This document shows positions 1 through 5,487 of a stretch of 5,487 nucleotides of DNA, piece by piece; position 1 is the first letter of the stretch, and every line of letters starts with the position of its first letter. This stretch comes from a bacterium. Lineage in GTDB: Bacteria; Auribacterota; JABMQX01. The stretch covers positions 1 to 5,487 of the forward strand of contig JABMQX010000249.1 of the NCBI GenBank assembly GCA_013203085.1. Reading direction: 5' to 3'. The position numbers and the translations under genes were made by a program. The notes beneath the pieces were generated by a model that saw only the letters and a program-made list of their open reading frames with translations, ran no database searches and had not been told where the DNA came from.

Positions 1-762
1 GCGTTCAGGCTTCTCCAGGCGGCGAGGGAGCTGAGCATGCCCCCGCAAGAGCTTTCTCTCAAGACAGTTCTTCTTACGGGGGAACCGTGGCCCGAGAATG
101 TCCGCGAGAGAATCGAGCAGGGTTTTCACGTGGAGGCTTTCGACGCTTACGCTGTCAGCGAGGTGATGGGCCCCGGCATCTCCTATGAATGCGAGGAGAA
201 AAAGGGCCTGCACATTTCTGAAGACCATTTCATCCCCGAGATTGTTGATCCGCACACCGGCGAGGTTCTCCCTGATGGAGAGGTGGGAGAGTTGGTGCTG
301 ACGACGATCACCAAGGAAGCCTTCCCCCTACTCCGGTTCCGAACGGGGGACTTGACGGCTCTCGACCGTACACCCTGCCCTTGCGGGCGAACTACGGCAA
401 GGATGAGGAAGGTCGCGGGGCGGGTTGATGACGCCGTTTTCGTGCAGGGAAGAAGCATTCTCCCGTCGCAGGTGAAGCAGATATTGCGAAGCGCGGAAGG
501 CATCGTGCCCCGCTTCCAGATCGTTGTGGACAAATCGGGGACCGCCGAGGAGCTGCTCGTGAGGGTCGAGATGGATAAGAGAATCTTCTCCGATGAGATG
601 AGGGTTCTCACGGAACTGAAGAGGAAGGTCGAGCGGAAAATGGAGGAACTTCTGGGCGTTGTAGCTACCGTGGCGCTCGTGGAGCCAAGGTCTCTGGAGA
701 GCAACGACGCAAAGATAAAGGTCATTCAGCCCAACGGACAAAGCGAGGAGGAAGGGAGGTGA
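1..762 (+). CDS. paaK: Phenylacetate-CoA ligase family protein, C-terminal part (5' end outside window)
   Basis: The frame is open from base 1 to the TGA at 760-762, giving about 253 residues. The family is usually around 430-440 residues, so roughly the first 180 are missing. Family role: ATP-dependent adenylation of phenylacetate or a related aryl acid, then transfer to CoA, in the cytoplasm. Counting residue 1 at base 1, visible motifs are the adenylate-forming core YAVSE-VMGPG (50-59), PEIVDP then GEVGELVLTT (79-102), FRTGDLT with the ATP-ribose-binding Asp at 117, CPCGRT (126-131, frequent in PaaK homologues of anaerobes), and VAGRVDD (138-144) at the hinge into the PaaK C-terminal domain. 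The terminal SxGKAxRV-type motif carrying a lysine is degenerate here (NDAKIKV, 235-241). The gene ends 94 bp before the binding-protein ATG with no terminator, so co-transcription with the transporter is likely. Family assignment is firm; the exact substrate (phenylacetate, indoleacetate, other aryl acid) is not readable. Confidence 0.93.
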   Translation, partial: AFRLLQAARELSMPPQELSLKTVLLTGEPWPENVRERIEQGFHVEAFDAYAVSEVMGPGISYECEEKKGLHISEDHFIPEIVDPHTGEVLPDGEVGELVLTTITKEAFPLLRFRTGDLTALDRTPCPCGRTTARMRKVAGRVDDAVFVQGRSILPSQVKQILRSAEGIVPRFQIVVDKSGTAEELLVRVEMDKRIFSDEMRVLTELKRKVERKMEELLGVVATVALVEPRSLESNDAKIKVIQPNGQSEEEGR

Positions 763-764
763 TC
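746..764 (+). promoter_or_regulatory. Two strong Shine-Dalgarno elements at the ligase 3' end
   Basis: AGGAGG at 746-751 lies 7 nt before a GTG at 759. GGAGGTGATC at 755-764 is a ten-base perfect complement of the usual 16S rRNA 3' tail (GATCACCTCC) and spans the ligase stop codon. Neither serves the binding-protein start about 100 nt away. They would suit the short reading frame beginning at GTG 759 or, for the second element, TTG 774. Both lie in Glu/Gly-rich codons (GAG, GGA, AGG), so part of the match may come from coding sequence. Confidence 0.45.
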
Positions 765-857
765 GAGAAGAGATTGTCGCAAGGCACCCAGACTGGGCGG
801 GGGAAGAGTGAAGAAACAGAAAACGGAAGTCTCGGAGAAACAAGGGAGGGGGAGTGA
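759..857 (+). CDS. Possible 32-codon coupling or leader ORF between ligase and transporter
   Basis: A reading frame starts at GTG 759, overlapping the ligase stop as GTGA, and ends at TGA 855-857, overlapping the binding-protein ATG as TGATG. AGGAGG lies 7 nt upstream of the GTG. The 32-residue product would be polar and rich in Glu, Gly, Thr and Arg (it begins MIEKRLSQGT). It has no hydrophobic segment, no Cys pair and no family I recognise. The geometry suits translational coupling, in which ribosomes pass from ligase to binding protein without leaving the mRNA. It could equally be a chance open frame in purine-rich spacer. The product itself has no evidence of function. Confidence 0.2.
   Translation: MIEKRLSQGTQTGRGKSEETENGSLGETREGE
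843..852 (+). promoter_or_regulatory. Ribosome binding site of the solute-binding protein
   Basis: AGGGAGGGGG contains GGAGG at 845-849, 7 nt before ATG 857 and only 4 nt before GTG 854. The spacing favours ATG 857 as the start, one codon inside the longest frame. Confidence 0.7.
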
Positions 858-2023
858 TGAAAAGAATCTGCATAGGCATGACGGCGCTTGTGCTTACGGC
901 AATGCTCGTCGTAACAGGATGCAAGAAGGAGAAGGAGGAGGAGCTGGCATTGGCTCCCTACAAAGTTGGCGCGGTGTTCGCGGTGACAGGTCCCGCATCA
1001 TGGCTGGGCGAGCCGGAGAAGAATACCGCCGAGATGATCGCAAAGCAGATCAACGACGCCGGAGGCATCAACGGCCATCCCCTCGAACTCATCGTGGAGG
1101 ATACCACCGGCGAGGAAACAGCCACCGTCAACGCCATGAAAAAGCTTGTTGACAAAGACGGGGTTTGCGCGGTCATCGGCCCCAGTCGAAGCGGCACGAG
1201 CATGGCCATTATAAACATCGCCGAGGATAAGAAAGTTCCGCTCGTGTCCTGCGCGGCGGCGGCGGCCATAGTCGTACCCGTCAAAAAATGGGTATTCAAG
1301 GTCCCCCAGATGGACAGCGATTGTGTCAGAAGAATCTACGACTATATGAAGGAAAAAGGCTGGACCAAGGCAGCGATTATCACCGGCACAACGGGCTTCG
1401 GGGCAGCGGGCCGCGACCAGCTTATCAAGCTGGCGAAGGAGTACAACATGGAGATTGTCGCGGACGAGACGTACGGCCCAAAGGACACCGATATGACGGT
1501 GCAGCTCACGAAGATCAAAGCCGCCAACGCCCAGGCGCTCATCAATTGGTCCATCGTGCCCGGGCAGTCAACTGTTATCAAGAACGCCCGCCAGTTGGGT
1601 CTGACCATCCCCTTGTTCCAGAGCCACGGATTCGGCAACATCGAATACGTGAAGGCAGCAGGCGCCGCAGCGGAAGGAGTCCTTTTCCCGGCGGGGGCGC
1701 TGTTGGGCCCGGAGGGCCTCCCCGATGATGACCCTCAGAAGAAACTCCTGTTACAGTATAAGAACGATTACGAGACGAAGTACAGCGACGCCGTCAGCAC
1801 CTTCGGCGGCCACGCCTACGACGCTCTGACGCTGGTCGTCAAAGCCCTCAAAGCTGTGGGAGACGATAGAGCCAAGATACGCGACCACATCGAGAACACA
1901 ACGGGCTTCGTGGGAACGGCGGGCGTGTTCAACTACTCGCCCCAAGACCACTGCGGGCTGGATAAGACCGCCTTCGTGATGTACACCGTCAAAGCAGGGA
2001 AGTTCGTGCCGGTGGAGGAATGA
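857..2023 (+). CDS. Solute-binding lipoprotein of a LIV-type ABC importer, possibly aromatic-acid binding
   Basis: A 388-residue type I periplasmic binding protein (Peripla_BP_6/LivJK-like), the extracytoplasmic receptor that delivers ligand to the LivHM channel. A signal peptide with basic start (MKR), hydrophobic core 4-19 and lipobox V-T-G-C predicts lipid attachment at Cys22, followed by a charged linker (KKEKEEE). The fold begins at about residue 36 (YKVGAVFAVTGPAS). Lobe motifs include INDAGGINGHPLELIVED, VIGPSRSGTS (106-115), SCAAAAAI (131-138), KWVFKVPQ (144-151), GFGAAGRDQL (180-189), SHGFGN (256-261), FGGHAYDAL (316-324) and GTAGVFNYSPQDHCGL (353-368). Length is normal for a full protein. 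By my alignment to remembered E. coli LivJ, the pocket Thr of the PAAT loop is Ala and the Glu that binds the ligand ammonium is His257. With the ligase upstream, this favours a carboxylate lacking an alpha-amino group; that is inference. ATG 857 is chosen over GTG 854 on ribosome-site spacing. A hairpin follows the gene. Confidence 0.93.
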   Translation: MKRICIGMTALVLTAMLVVTGCKKEKEEELALAPYKVGAVFAVTGPASWLGEPEKNTAEMIAKQINDAGGINGHPLELIVEDTTGEETATVNAMKKLVDKDGVCAVIGPSRSGTSMAIINIAEDKKVPLVSCAAAAAIVVPVKKWVFKVPQMDSDCVRRIYDYMKEKGWTKAAIITGTTGFGAAGRDQLIKLAKEYNMEIVADETYGPKDTDMTVQLTKIKAANAQALINWSIVPGQSTVIKNARQLGLTIPLFQSHGFGNIEYVKAAGAAAEGVLFPAGALLGPEGLPDDDPQKKLLLQYKNDYETKYSDAVSTFGGHAYDALTLVVKALKAVGDDRAKIRDHIENTTGFVGTAGVFNYSPQDHCGLDKTAFVMYTVKAGKFVPVEE

Positions 2024-2039
2024 CACCGTTTTCCCCAAG

Positions 2040-2076
2040 GACAAAGCCAAACCGTTTGAGGCGGTTTGGCTTTGTC
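2040..2076 (+). terminator. Perfect 15-bp intercistronic hairpin (attenuator, terminator or mRNA-stabilising)
   Basis: Bases 2040-2054 pair perfectly with 2062-2076 (GACAAAGCCAAACCG against its exact complement), leaving a 7-nt loop TTTGAGG that can close further by a G-T pair. It begins 17 nt after the binding-protein stop and lies 77 nt before livH. No run of T follows (CGCCAATTGAGC), so it is not a textbook Rho-independent terminator on either strand. In known binding-protein operons (malE-malF is the classic case) such hairpins protect the upstream mRNA and lower downstream expression, giving excess binding protein over permease. That role is inferred here. Confidence 0.75.
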
Positions 2077-2152
2077 GCCAATTGAGCCGCAGGGCAAAAG
2101 GAACTGTCACGCAAGAGACCACAGAGTCGAAGAAGAGATTCATTCACCGCCG
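2077..2152 (+). other. Spacer between hairpin and livH, no gene or clear promoter
   Basis: These 76 bp hold no recognisable coding sequence, although the livH frame is open upstream to a TTG at 2066. That TTG lies inside the right arm of the hairpin and the residues it would add do not look like LivH, so the spacer is taken as non-coding. TTGAGC at 2082 with TGTCAC 17 bp downstream is a poor promoter match. A purine-rich stretch AGAAGAGA (2131-2138) is the only ribosome-site candidate and sits 14 nt from ATG 2153, which is long. Confidence 0.45.
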
Positions 2153-3046
2153 ATGGAACTCAGCACAATACTCCAGTACGCATTTGCCGGCATAAAGATT
2201 GGCAGCATCTACGCGATGGTGGCGCTGGGCTTCAACATCATTTACAACACCACCGGCATCATCAACTTGGCCCAGGGCGAGTTCGTCATGCTTGGGGGGA
2301 TGTTCACGGTAACGCTGGCGAAGCTGATGCCCCTGGGCTTGGCTTTTCCGATAGCGGTTCTGGCGGTGGCCATCGTCGGCTGCCTCTTCGAGAGGGCGGC
2401 AATCTGGCCGGCAAGACGCTCCTCGGTGATCACACTGATCATGATAACCATCGGCGGGTCATTCCTTCTCAAAGGCGCGGCGATGCAGGTTTGGGGAAAG
2501 AATTCTTTCCCCCTTCGCCCCTTTTCCTCCGAGAAACCGATAAACATCCTCGGGGCGTGGGTTCAACCGCAGGTTTTCTGGATCATCGGCGTGCTGGCGG
2601 TCGTGATGATTCTTCTCACGCTCTTTTTCAGATTCACGCTGACCGGCAAAGCGATGAGAGCCTGTGCCGCCAACAGAGCAGCCGCCACCCTCTCAGGGAT
2701 AAGCGTGGACCGCATGGTGCTGTTGTCATTCGCCCTGAGCGCGGGGATTGGCGCGATCGCCGGCATCGTCATAACGCCGGTAACTTTAGTTGATTACGGA
2801 TGTGGGAGCATGTACGCTCTCAAGGGGTTCGCCGCCGCTGTTCTGGGGGGACTCGGAGTTTCCGCCGGAGCTGTGGTCGGCGGATTGACTATTGGGCTTA
2901 TGGAATGTTTCGGAGCGGCGCTTCCTTTTCAGGGAGCGTCCAGTTACAAAGATGGGTTTGCACTGCTGATTCTGTTCGTTTTCCTGTGCGCAAAGCCGAG
3001 CGGAATTCTCGGTAGAGCCGCCATCTCGGAGCTAAAGAAGTTCTAA
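2153..3046 (+). CDS. livH: LIV-type ABC transporter permease LivH
   Basis: A 297-residue inner-membrane permease, the usual LivH length. It forms one half of the translocation channel with LivM. Visible features: N-terminal segment GIKIGSIYAMVALGFNIIY (13-31), the family hallmark GIINLAQGEFVMLGG (35-49), further hydrophobic segments near 60-80, 93-113, 141-160, 189-215, 226-253 and 268-280, and a cytoplasmic EAA-like loop TLTGKAMRACAANRAAATLSG (162-182) expected to contact the ATPases. ATG 2153 is chosen because it gives a normal LivH N-terminus; the frame runs upstream only through the hairpin. Its ribosome site is weak, which fits lower expression than the binding protein. The TAA stop is followed 3 bp later by livM, so the two permeases are probably translated together. 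LIV and aromatic-acid subtypes cannot be told apart from this subunit. Confidence 0.95.
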   Translation: MELSTILQYAFAGIKIGSIYAMVALGFNIIYNTTGIINLAQGEFVMLGGMFTVTLAKLMPLGLAFPIAVLAVAIVGCLFERAAIWPARRSSVITLIMITIGGSFLLKGAAMQVWGKNSFPLRPFSSEKPINILGAWVQPQVFWIIGVLAVVMILLTLFFRFTLTGKAMRACAANRAAATLSGISVDRMVLLSFALSAGIGAIAGIVITPVTLVDYGCGSMYALKGFAAAVLGGLGVSAGAVVGGLTIGLMECFGAALPFQGASSYKDGFALLILFVFLCAKPSGILGRAAISELKKF

Positions 3047-3049
3047 ACC

Positions 3050-4048
3050 ATGGGCAAAAAGAACCTGTTCGGGCTGGCATCGCTTGTCGTGGTGCTCCTG
3101 GTAGTGCCCCACCTTCTGGGAAACCCATACTATCTTGGGGTGCTGGTCTGGTGCGGAATTTACGGGTTAGTCTGCATGGGGCTGAGTCTGTTCATGGGAT
3201 ATTGCGGGCAGATTTCCCTCGGCCACGCCGGGTTCTGCGCGCTGGGAGCGTACATCTCCGGCATCCTGACCACGCGATTTGGATTCTCGCCGTGGCCCGC
3301 CCTTGGAGTGGCGATGCTCGCAAGTCTTCTGGTGGCTTTCGTCGTGGGCTTGCCAACTCTGCGGCTCAAAGGCCACTACCTCGCCATGGCGACACTCGGC
3401 TTCGGCATGATCATTTTCGTTGCTGCGGGAGGCGACCCCTTCGGTCTGACGGGCGGTCCCTCCGGTTTCTGGGGCATACCAAAGCTGTCGGTATTCGGAG
3501 TAGTTCTCGACTCGGAGGTCAAATGGTACTACTTCGTCTGGGCGGTTGTGCTGGTGTGCCTGGTTGCTTTGCTCAACATCGTTCATTCGCGGGTGGGCAG
3601 GGCATTGAGGTCAATCCACGGCGGGGAGCCAGCCGCCAAGGCAATGGGAGTCCACACGGCGAGATATAAAACTCAAACGTTTCTCCTGAGCGCGGCCCTC
3701 GGTTCGTTGGCCGGAAGCTTCTACGCCCATTATGTGGGCTTCGTCAACCCTCACCCCTTCGGGCTGAACTTCTCGATCCATCTTCTCACAATGGTAGTTG
3801 TTGGGGGGATGACGAATCTCTGGGGCGCCATCGCGGGGACGGCGCTTCTGACCATTCTCACAAGGTATTTTCGGGTTTTCATGGATTGGGGAGTGTTTTT
3901 CGACGGCTTCATCCTCGTCATCATCATGCTTGTATTTCCAGAGGGGCTTTTCGTGGGAGCGGCGAGAAGGCTCGGCGGATTCGTGTCCCGAAAGCGCTCG
4001 ACAGGCGTTCCGGGGCAAGCAAGCCGGCAGGCCGCTGGAGGAGGGTGA
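3050..4048 (+). CDS. livM: LIV-type ABC transporter permease LivM
   Basis: A 332-residue membrane protein, second half of the channel. Hydrophobic segments are visible near 7-23, 28-50, 56-75, 83-101, 111-127, 158-178, 209-230, 243-271 and 282-300. Family landmarks are GYCGQISLGHAGFCALGAY (50-68), GLPTLRLKGHYLAMATLGFG (100-119), the GGPSG loop (135-139), the EAA-like cytoplasmic loop SRVGRALRSIHGGEPAAKAMG (180-200), GSLAGSFYAHYVGF (218-231) and VVVGGMTNLWGAIAG (249-263). The C-terminal tail from about 305 is basic, then Gly/Ala-rich and poorly conserved in kind, as in many LivM proteins. ATG 3050 comes 3 bp after the livH stop; GGAG at 3028-3031 is too far to be a good ribosome site, so coupling to livH translation is likely. 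No frameshift is seen, and the gene ends 25 bp before the proposed livG start. Confidence 0.95.
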   Translation: MGKKNLFGLASLVVVLLVVPHLLGNPYYLGVLVWCGIYGLVCMGLSLFMGYCGQISLGHAGFCALGAYISGILTTRFGFSPWPALGVAMLASLLVAFVVGLPTLRLKGHYLAMATLGFGMIIFVAAGGDPFGLTGGPSGFWGIPKLSVFGVVLDSEVKWYYFVWAVVLVCLVALLNIVHSRVGRALRSIHGGEPAAKAMGVHTARYKTQTFLLSAALGSLAGSFYAHYVGFVNPHPFGLNFSIHLLTMVVVGGMTNLWGAIAGTALLTILTRYFRVFMDWGVFFDGFILVIIMLVFPEGLFVGAARRLGGFVSRKRSTGVPGQASRQAAGGG

Positions 4049-4059
4049 AGAGAGCAAGA

Positions 4060-4068
4060 AGGTAGGGA
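4060..4068 (+). promoter_or_regulatory. Ribosome binding site supporting the TTG start of livG
   Basis: AGGTAGGGA sits 5 nt before TTG 4074. No ATG or GTG in the livG frame lies between the livM stop and the conserved N-terminal strand of LivG, so this site decides the start. Confidence 0.5.
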
Positions 4069-4073
4069 CTGAT

Positions 4074-4862
4074 TTGGACAATATCTTACGAGTCGAATCT
4101 TTACGAAAGAACTTCGGGGGGGTGGTGGCTCTCGATGGCCTCACCTTCGAGGTTCAGAAGGGGGCGATTAAGTCCATCATCGGTCCGAATGGCGCGGGCA
4201 AAACGACCCTTTTCAACATCATCAGCGGCATGTACCGGCCAAGCTCCGGCGGAGTGTGGTTTCTCGGGGAGAGCATTACCGGTTCACCGCCTTACGTCAC
4301 CGCGAAGAGGGGAATATCTCGCACATTCCAGAACCTCCAACTCTTCGCCAATATGACCGTCCGGGAAAACGTCATGGTGGGAAGGCACTGCCGAACGAAA
4401 ACGGGTTTTCTGCGGTCAGCTCTCAGACTGCCCGGGGCGGCCAAGGAGGAAAAACGGACAGCCGCCGAGGCGATGGACATTCTCCGCTTCGTCGGCCTCG
4501 AGGAGAGCGCGCAGCGTGGCGCGTCCACTCTTCCCTTCGGCAAACAGCGGGTCGTGGAAATGGCCAGAGCCCTCGCCACCGATCCCAAACTGCTCCTTTT
4601 GGACGAGCCTGCGTCCGGTCTCAACTTGCGGGAAACCGAGGAAATCGGGAGACTCATCCAGAAAATCAGAGACACCGGCAAGACCATCATTGTCGTCGAG
4701 CACGATATGTCGCTGGTGATGGCGATTTCGGAGGAAGTCCTCGTCCTCGATCACGGCAGAAGAATCGCCGAGGGTCCGCCTCGCTCCATCCAGAAACATC
4801 CCGAAGTGCTGAGAGTTTACCTCGGAGAAGAAATTCCCCATGCTCAAAGTCCAGAATCTTAG
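4074..4862 (+). CDS. livG: LIV-type ABC transporter ATP-binding protein LivG
   Basis: A 262-residue cytoplasmic ATPase, close to the usual LivG length, pairing with LivF on the LivHM channel. Motifs in order: N-terminal strand ILRVESLRKNFGGVVAL (4-20), Walker A GPNGAGKT (37-44), Q-loop RTFQN (Q86), LivG-type signature LPFGKQR (153-159, the family's usual variant of LSGGQ), Walker B LLLLDEP with Asp177 and catalytic Glu178, H-loop VEHD with His210, and the LivG-specific C-terminal region ending PEVLRVYLGEE. All catalytic residues are present. The start is TTG 4074: it gives a normal N-terminus and has a nearby ribosome site. The frame stays open upstream to ATG 3930, but that would overlap livM by 119 bp and add 48 residues unlike LivG. 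The 3' end overlaps livF by 23 bp. Confidence 0.95.
   Translation: MDNILRVESLRKNFGGVVALDGLTFEVQKGAIKSIIGPNGAGKTTLFNIISGMYRPSSGGVWFLGESITGSPPYVTAKRGISRTFQNLQLFANMTVRENVMVGRHCRTKTGFLRSALRLPGAAKEEKRTAAEAMDILRFVGLEESAQRGASTLPFGKQRVVEMARALATDPKLLLLDEPASGLNLRETEEIGRLIQKIRDTGKTIIVVEHDMSLVMAISEEVLVLDHGRRIAEGPPRSIQKHPEVLRVYLGEEIPHAQSPES
4824..4830 (+). promoter_or_regulatory. Ribosome binding site of livF inside livG
   Basis: GGAGAAG lies 9 nt before ATG 4840, within the Leu-Gly-Glu-Glu codons near the livG end. It supports coupled translation of the two ATPase subunits. Confidence 0.5.
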
Positions 4863-5487
4863 AACATCTTACGGAAACCTGGAAGTCCTCCGCAACGTGT
4901 CGCTGCACGTGGACGCCGGCGAGATCGTCGTCCTCATTGGAGCCAACGGCGCCGGCAAATCCACGCTGCTGAACACCATTGCGGGACTCCTACGCCCCCG
5001 GGGGGGCAAAATCATCTTCCTCGGCGAGGAAATCCAATCTCTCCGCGCCTGCAAGACAGTCTTCCGAGGCATATCGCTCGTGCCGGAAGGGCGGCAGCTC
5101 TTCGCGCCGATGAGCGTCCTGGACAATTTGATTCTCGGCGCCTATTCCGTCAGGCGGACGTCTCCAGCCCGCAGCGGTAAGACGAGCAACAATCGTCCCC
5201 GACACGCGACGAAATCCCAACTCGAAGAAATCTGGGAGCTTTTTCCGATCCTCCACGAGAGACGAAGTCAGCCCGCCGGCACTCTCAGCGGTGGCGAACA
5301 ACAGATGCTCGCCGTCGGAAGGGCCCTGATGTCGAGGCCGAAGCTCCTCCTGCTCGACGAGCCTTCGATGGGACTCGCACCGATCATCGCCCGCGAGATT
5401 TTCACGGCTATCAAAAGGCTGCGGGATGCCGGCACGACCATCCTCCTCGTCGAGCAGAACGCTACCGCTGCCCTCTCCATAGCCAAC
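4840..5487 (+). CDS. livF: LIV-type ABC transporter ATP-binding protein LivF (3' end outside window)
   Basis: The frame is open from ATG 4840 to the last base, 216 residues. E. coli LivF is 237 residues, and allowing for the insertion described below about 30 should be missing. It is the second cytoplasmic ATPase of the importer. Motifs: MLKVQNLRTSYGNLEVL (1-17), Walker A GANGAGKS (34-41), VPEGRQLF (81-88) where LivF proteins carry Glu at the Q-loop, signature LSGGEQQ (149-155), Walker B LLLLDEP with Asp173 and Glu174, the LivF hallmark SMGLAPII (176-183), and VEQN (204-207) where Gln206 takes the place of the usual H-loop His, as normal for LivF. Residues 103-132, between the GAY and ELFP segments, are about 15 longer than in E. 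coli LivF and strongly basic. The gene overlaps livG by 23 bp, and nothing suggests a frameshift. Confidence 0.95.
   Translation, partial: MLKVQNLRTSYGNLEVLRNVSLHVDAGEIVVLIGANGAGKSTLLNTIAGLLRPRGGKIIFLGEEIQSLRACKTVFRGISLVPEGRQLFAPMSVLDNLILGAYSVRRTSPARSGKTSNNRPRHATKSQLEEIWELFPILHERRSQPAGTLSGGEQQMLAVGRALMSRPKLLLLDEPSMGLAPIIAREIFTAIKRLRDAGTTILLVEQNATAALSIAN

Noticed and set aside
183..725. Long minus-strand open frame opposite the ligase gene
   Set aside because: It lies wholly opposite clear PaaK coding sequence, is Ser/Thr/Arg-rich without domain signs, and is typical of antisense shadows in GC-rich genes. The same applies to the other minus-strand frames in the window.
787..797. CCCAG-A-CTGGG dyad in the ligase/binding-protein spacer as an operator or hairpin
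   Set aside because: The centre is a single base, so it cannot fold as RNA, and an 11-bp dyad is expected by chance. No promoter lies beside it.
808..1152. Plus-strand frame of 114 codons starting at GTG 808
   Set aside because: It runs through the binding-protein gene in another frame, and its Arg/Gly/His-rich product has no recognisable domain.
1387..1910. 14-bp direct repeat CACAACGGGCTTCG at 1387-1400 and 1897-1910
   Set aside because: Both copies encode similar short Gly-rich motifs in the binding protein (TTGFG and TTGFV) in a normal-length protein. It looks like coincidental codon reuse, not a duplication.
2082..2110. Possible sigma70 promoter upstream of livH (TTGAGC, 17 bp, TGTCAC)
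   Set aside because: The -10 match is only 3 of 6 and lacks the AT-rich character expected, so there is no real support.
2066..2152. Extended livH start at TTG 2066
   Set aside because: The added 29 residues are polar and unlike LivH, and the start codon is buried in the hairpin stem. ATG 2153 gives a normal LivH N-terminus.
4994..5007. GC palindrome with a run of seven G (GCCCCCGGGGGGGC) in livF as a possible frameshift site
   Set aside because: The frame is intact on both sides and reads the expected LivF segment (RPRGGKI), so there is no sign of an indel.

Overview
The window is a compact, entirely plus-strand piece of a bacterial chromosome, GC-rich by eye (not counted). It carries the 3' end of a phenylacetate-CoA-ligase-like gene followed by a five-gene branched-chain-amino-acid-type (LIV/HAAT family) ABC importer. 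No rRNA, tRNA, CRISPR array, insertion sequence, phage gene or plasmid origin is visible. Pairing PaaK-type ligases with LIV-type transporters is, from general knowledge, common in anaerobic amino-acid or aromatic-compound degraders such as Desulfobacterota, Clostridia and Synergistota and in many uncultured lineages. The sequence alone does not fix the phylum. The binding protein is a lipoprotein, so a Gram-positive cell or a lipoprotein-using Gram-negative cell are both possible.

Layout: 1-762, C-terminal about 253 residues of a PaaK-family acyl-CoA ligase, cut by the left edge. 763-856, a short junction with a very strong anti-Shine-Dalgarno match and a 32-codon mini-ORF that overlaps both neighbours. 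857-2023, a solute-binding lipoprotein. 2024-2152, an intergenic stretch with a perfect 15-bp hairpin. 2153-3046, permease livH. 3050-4048, permease livM. 4074-4862, ATPase livG, with a probable TTG start. 4840-5487, ATPase livF, overlapping livG by 23 bp and cut by the right edge.

How they work together: the lipoprotein captures a small solute outside the membrane, LivH and LivM form the channel, and LivG and LivF hydrolyse ATP to drive import. The binding protein has lost residues that hold the amino-acid alpha-ammonium group in E. coli LivJ (notably Glu to His). It resembles, as recalled, the subgroup that includes the Rhodopseudomonas aromatic-acid binder RPA1789/CouP. With a PaaK-type ligase directly upstream, the best reading is an uptake-and-activation module for an arylacetate or similar aromatic carboxylate: import first, then CoA thioesterification. 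That is an inference; leucine/isoleucine/valine import remains the default alternative.

I do not see a wholly new system. The points worth a second look are the altered ligand pocket, the mini-ORF junction, the hairpin that separates binding-protein and permease expression, a basic insertion in LivF, and a degenerate terminal motif in the ligase.
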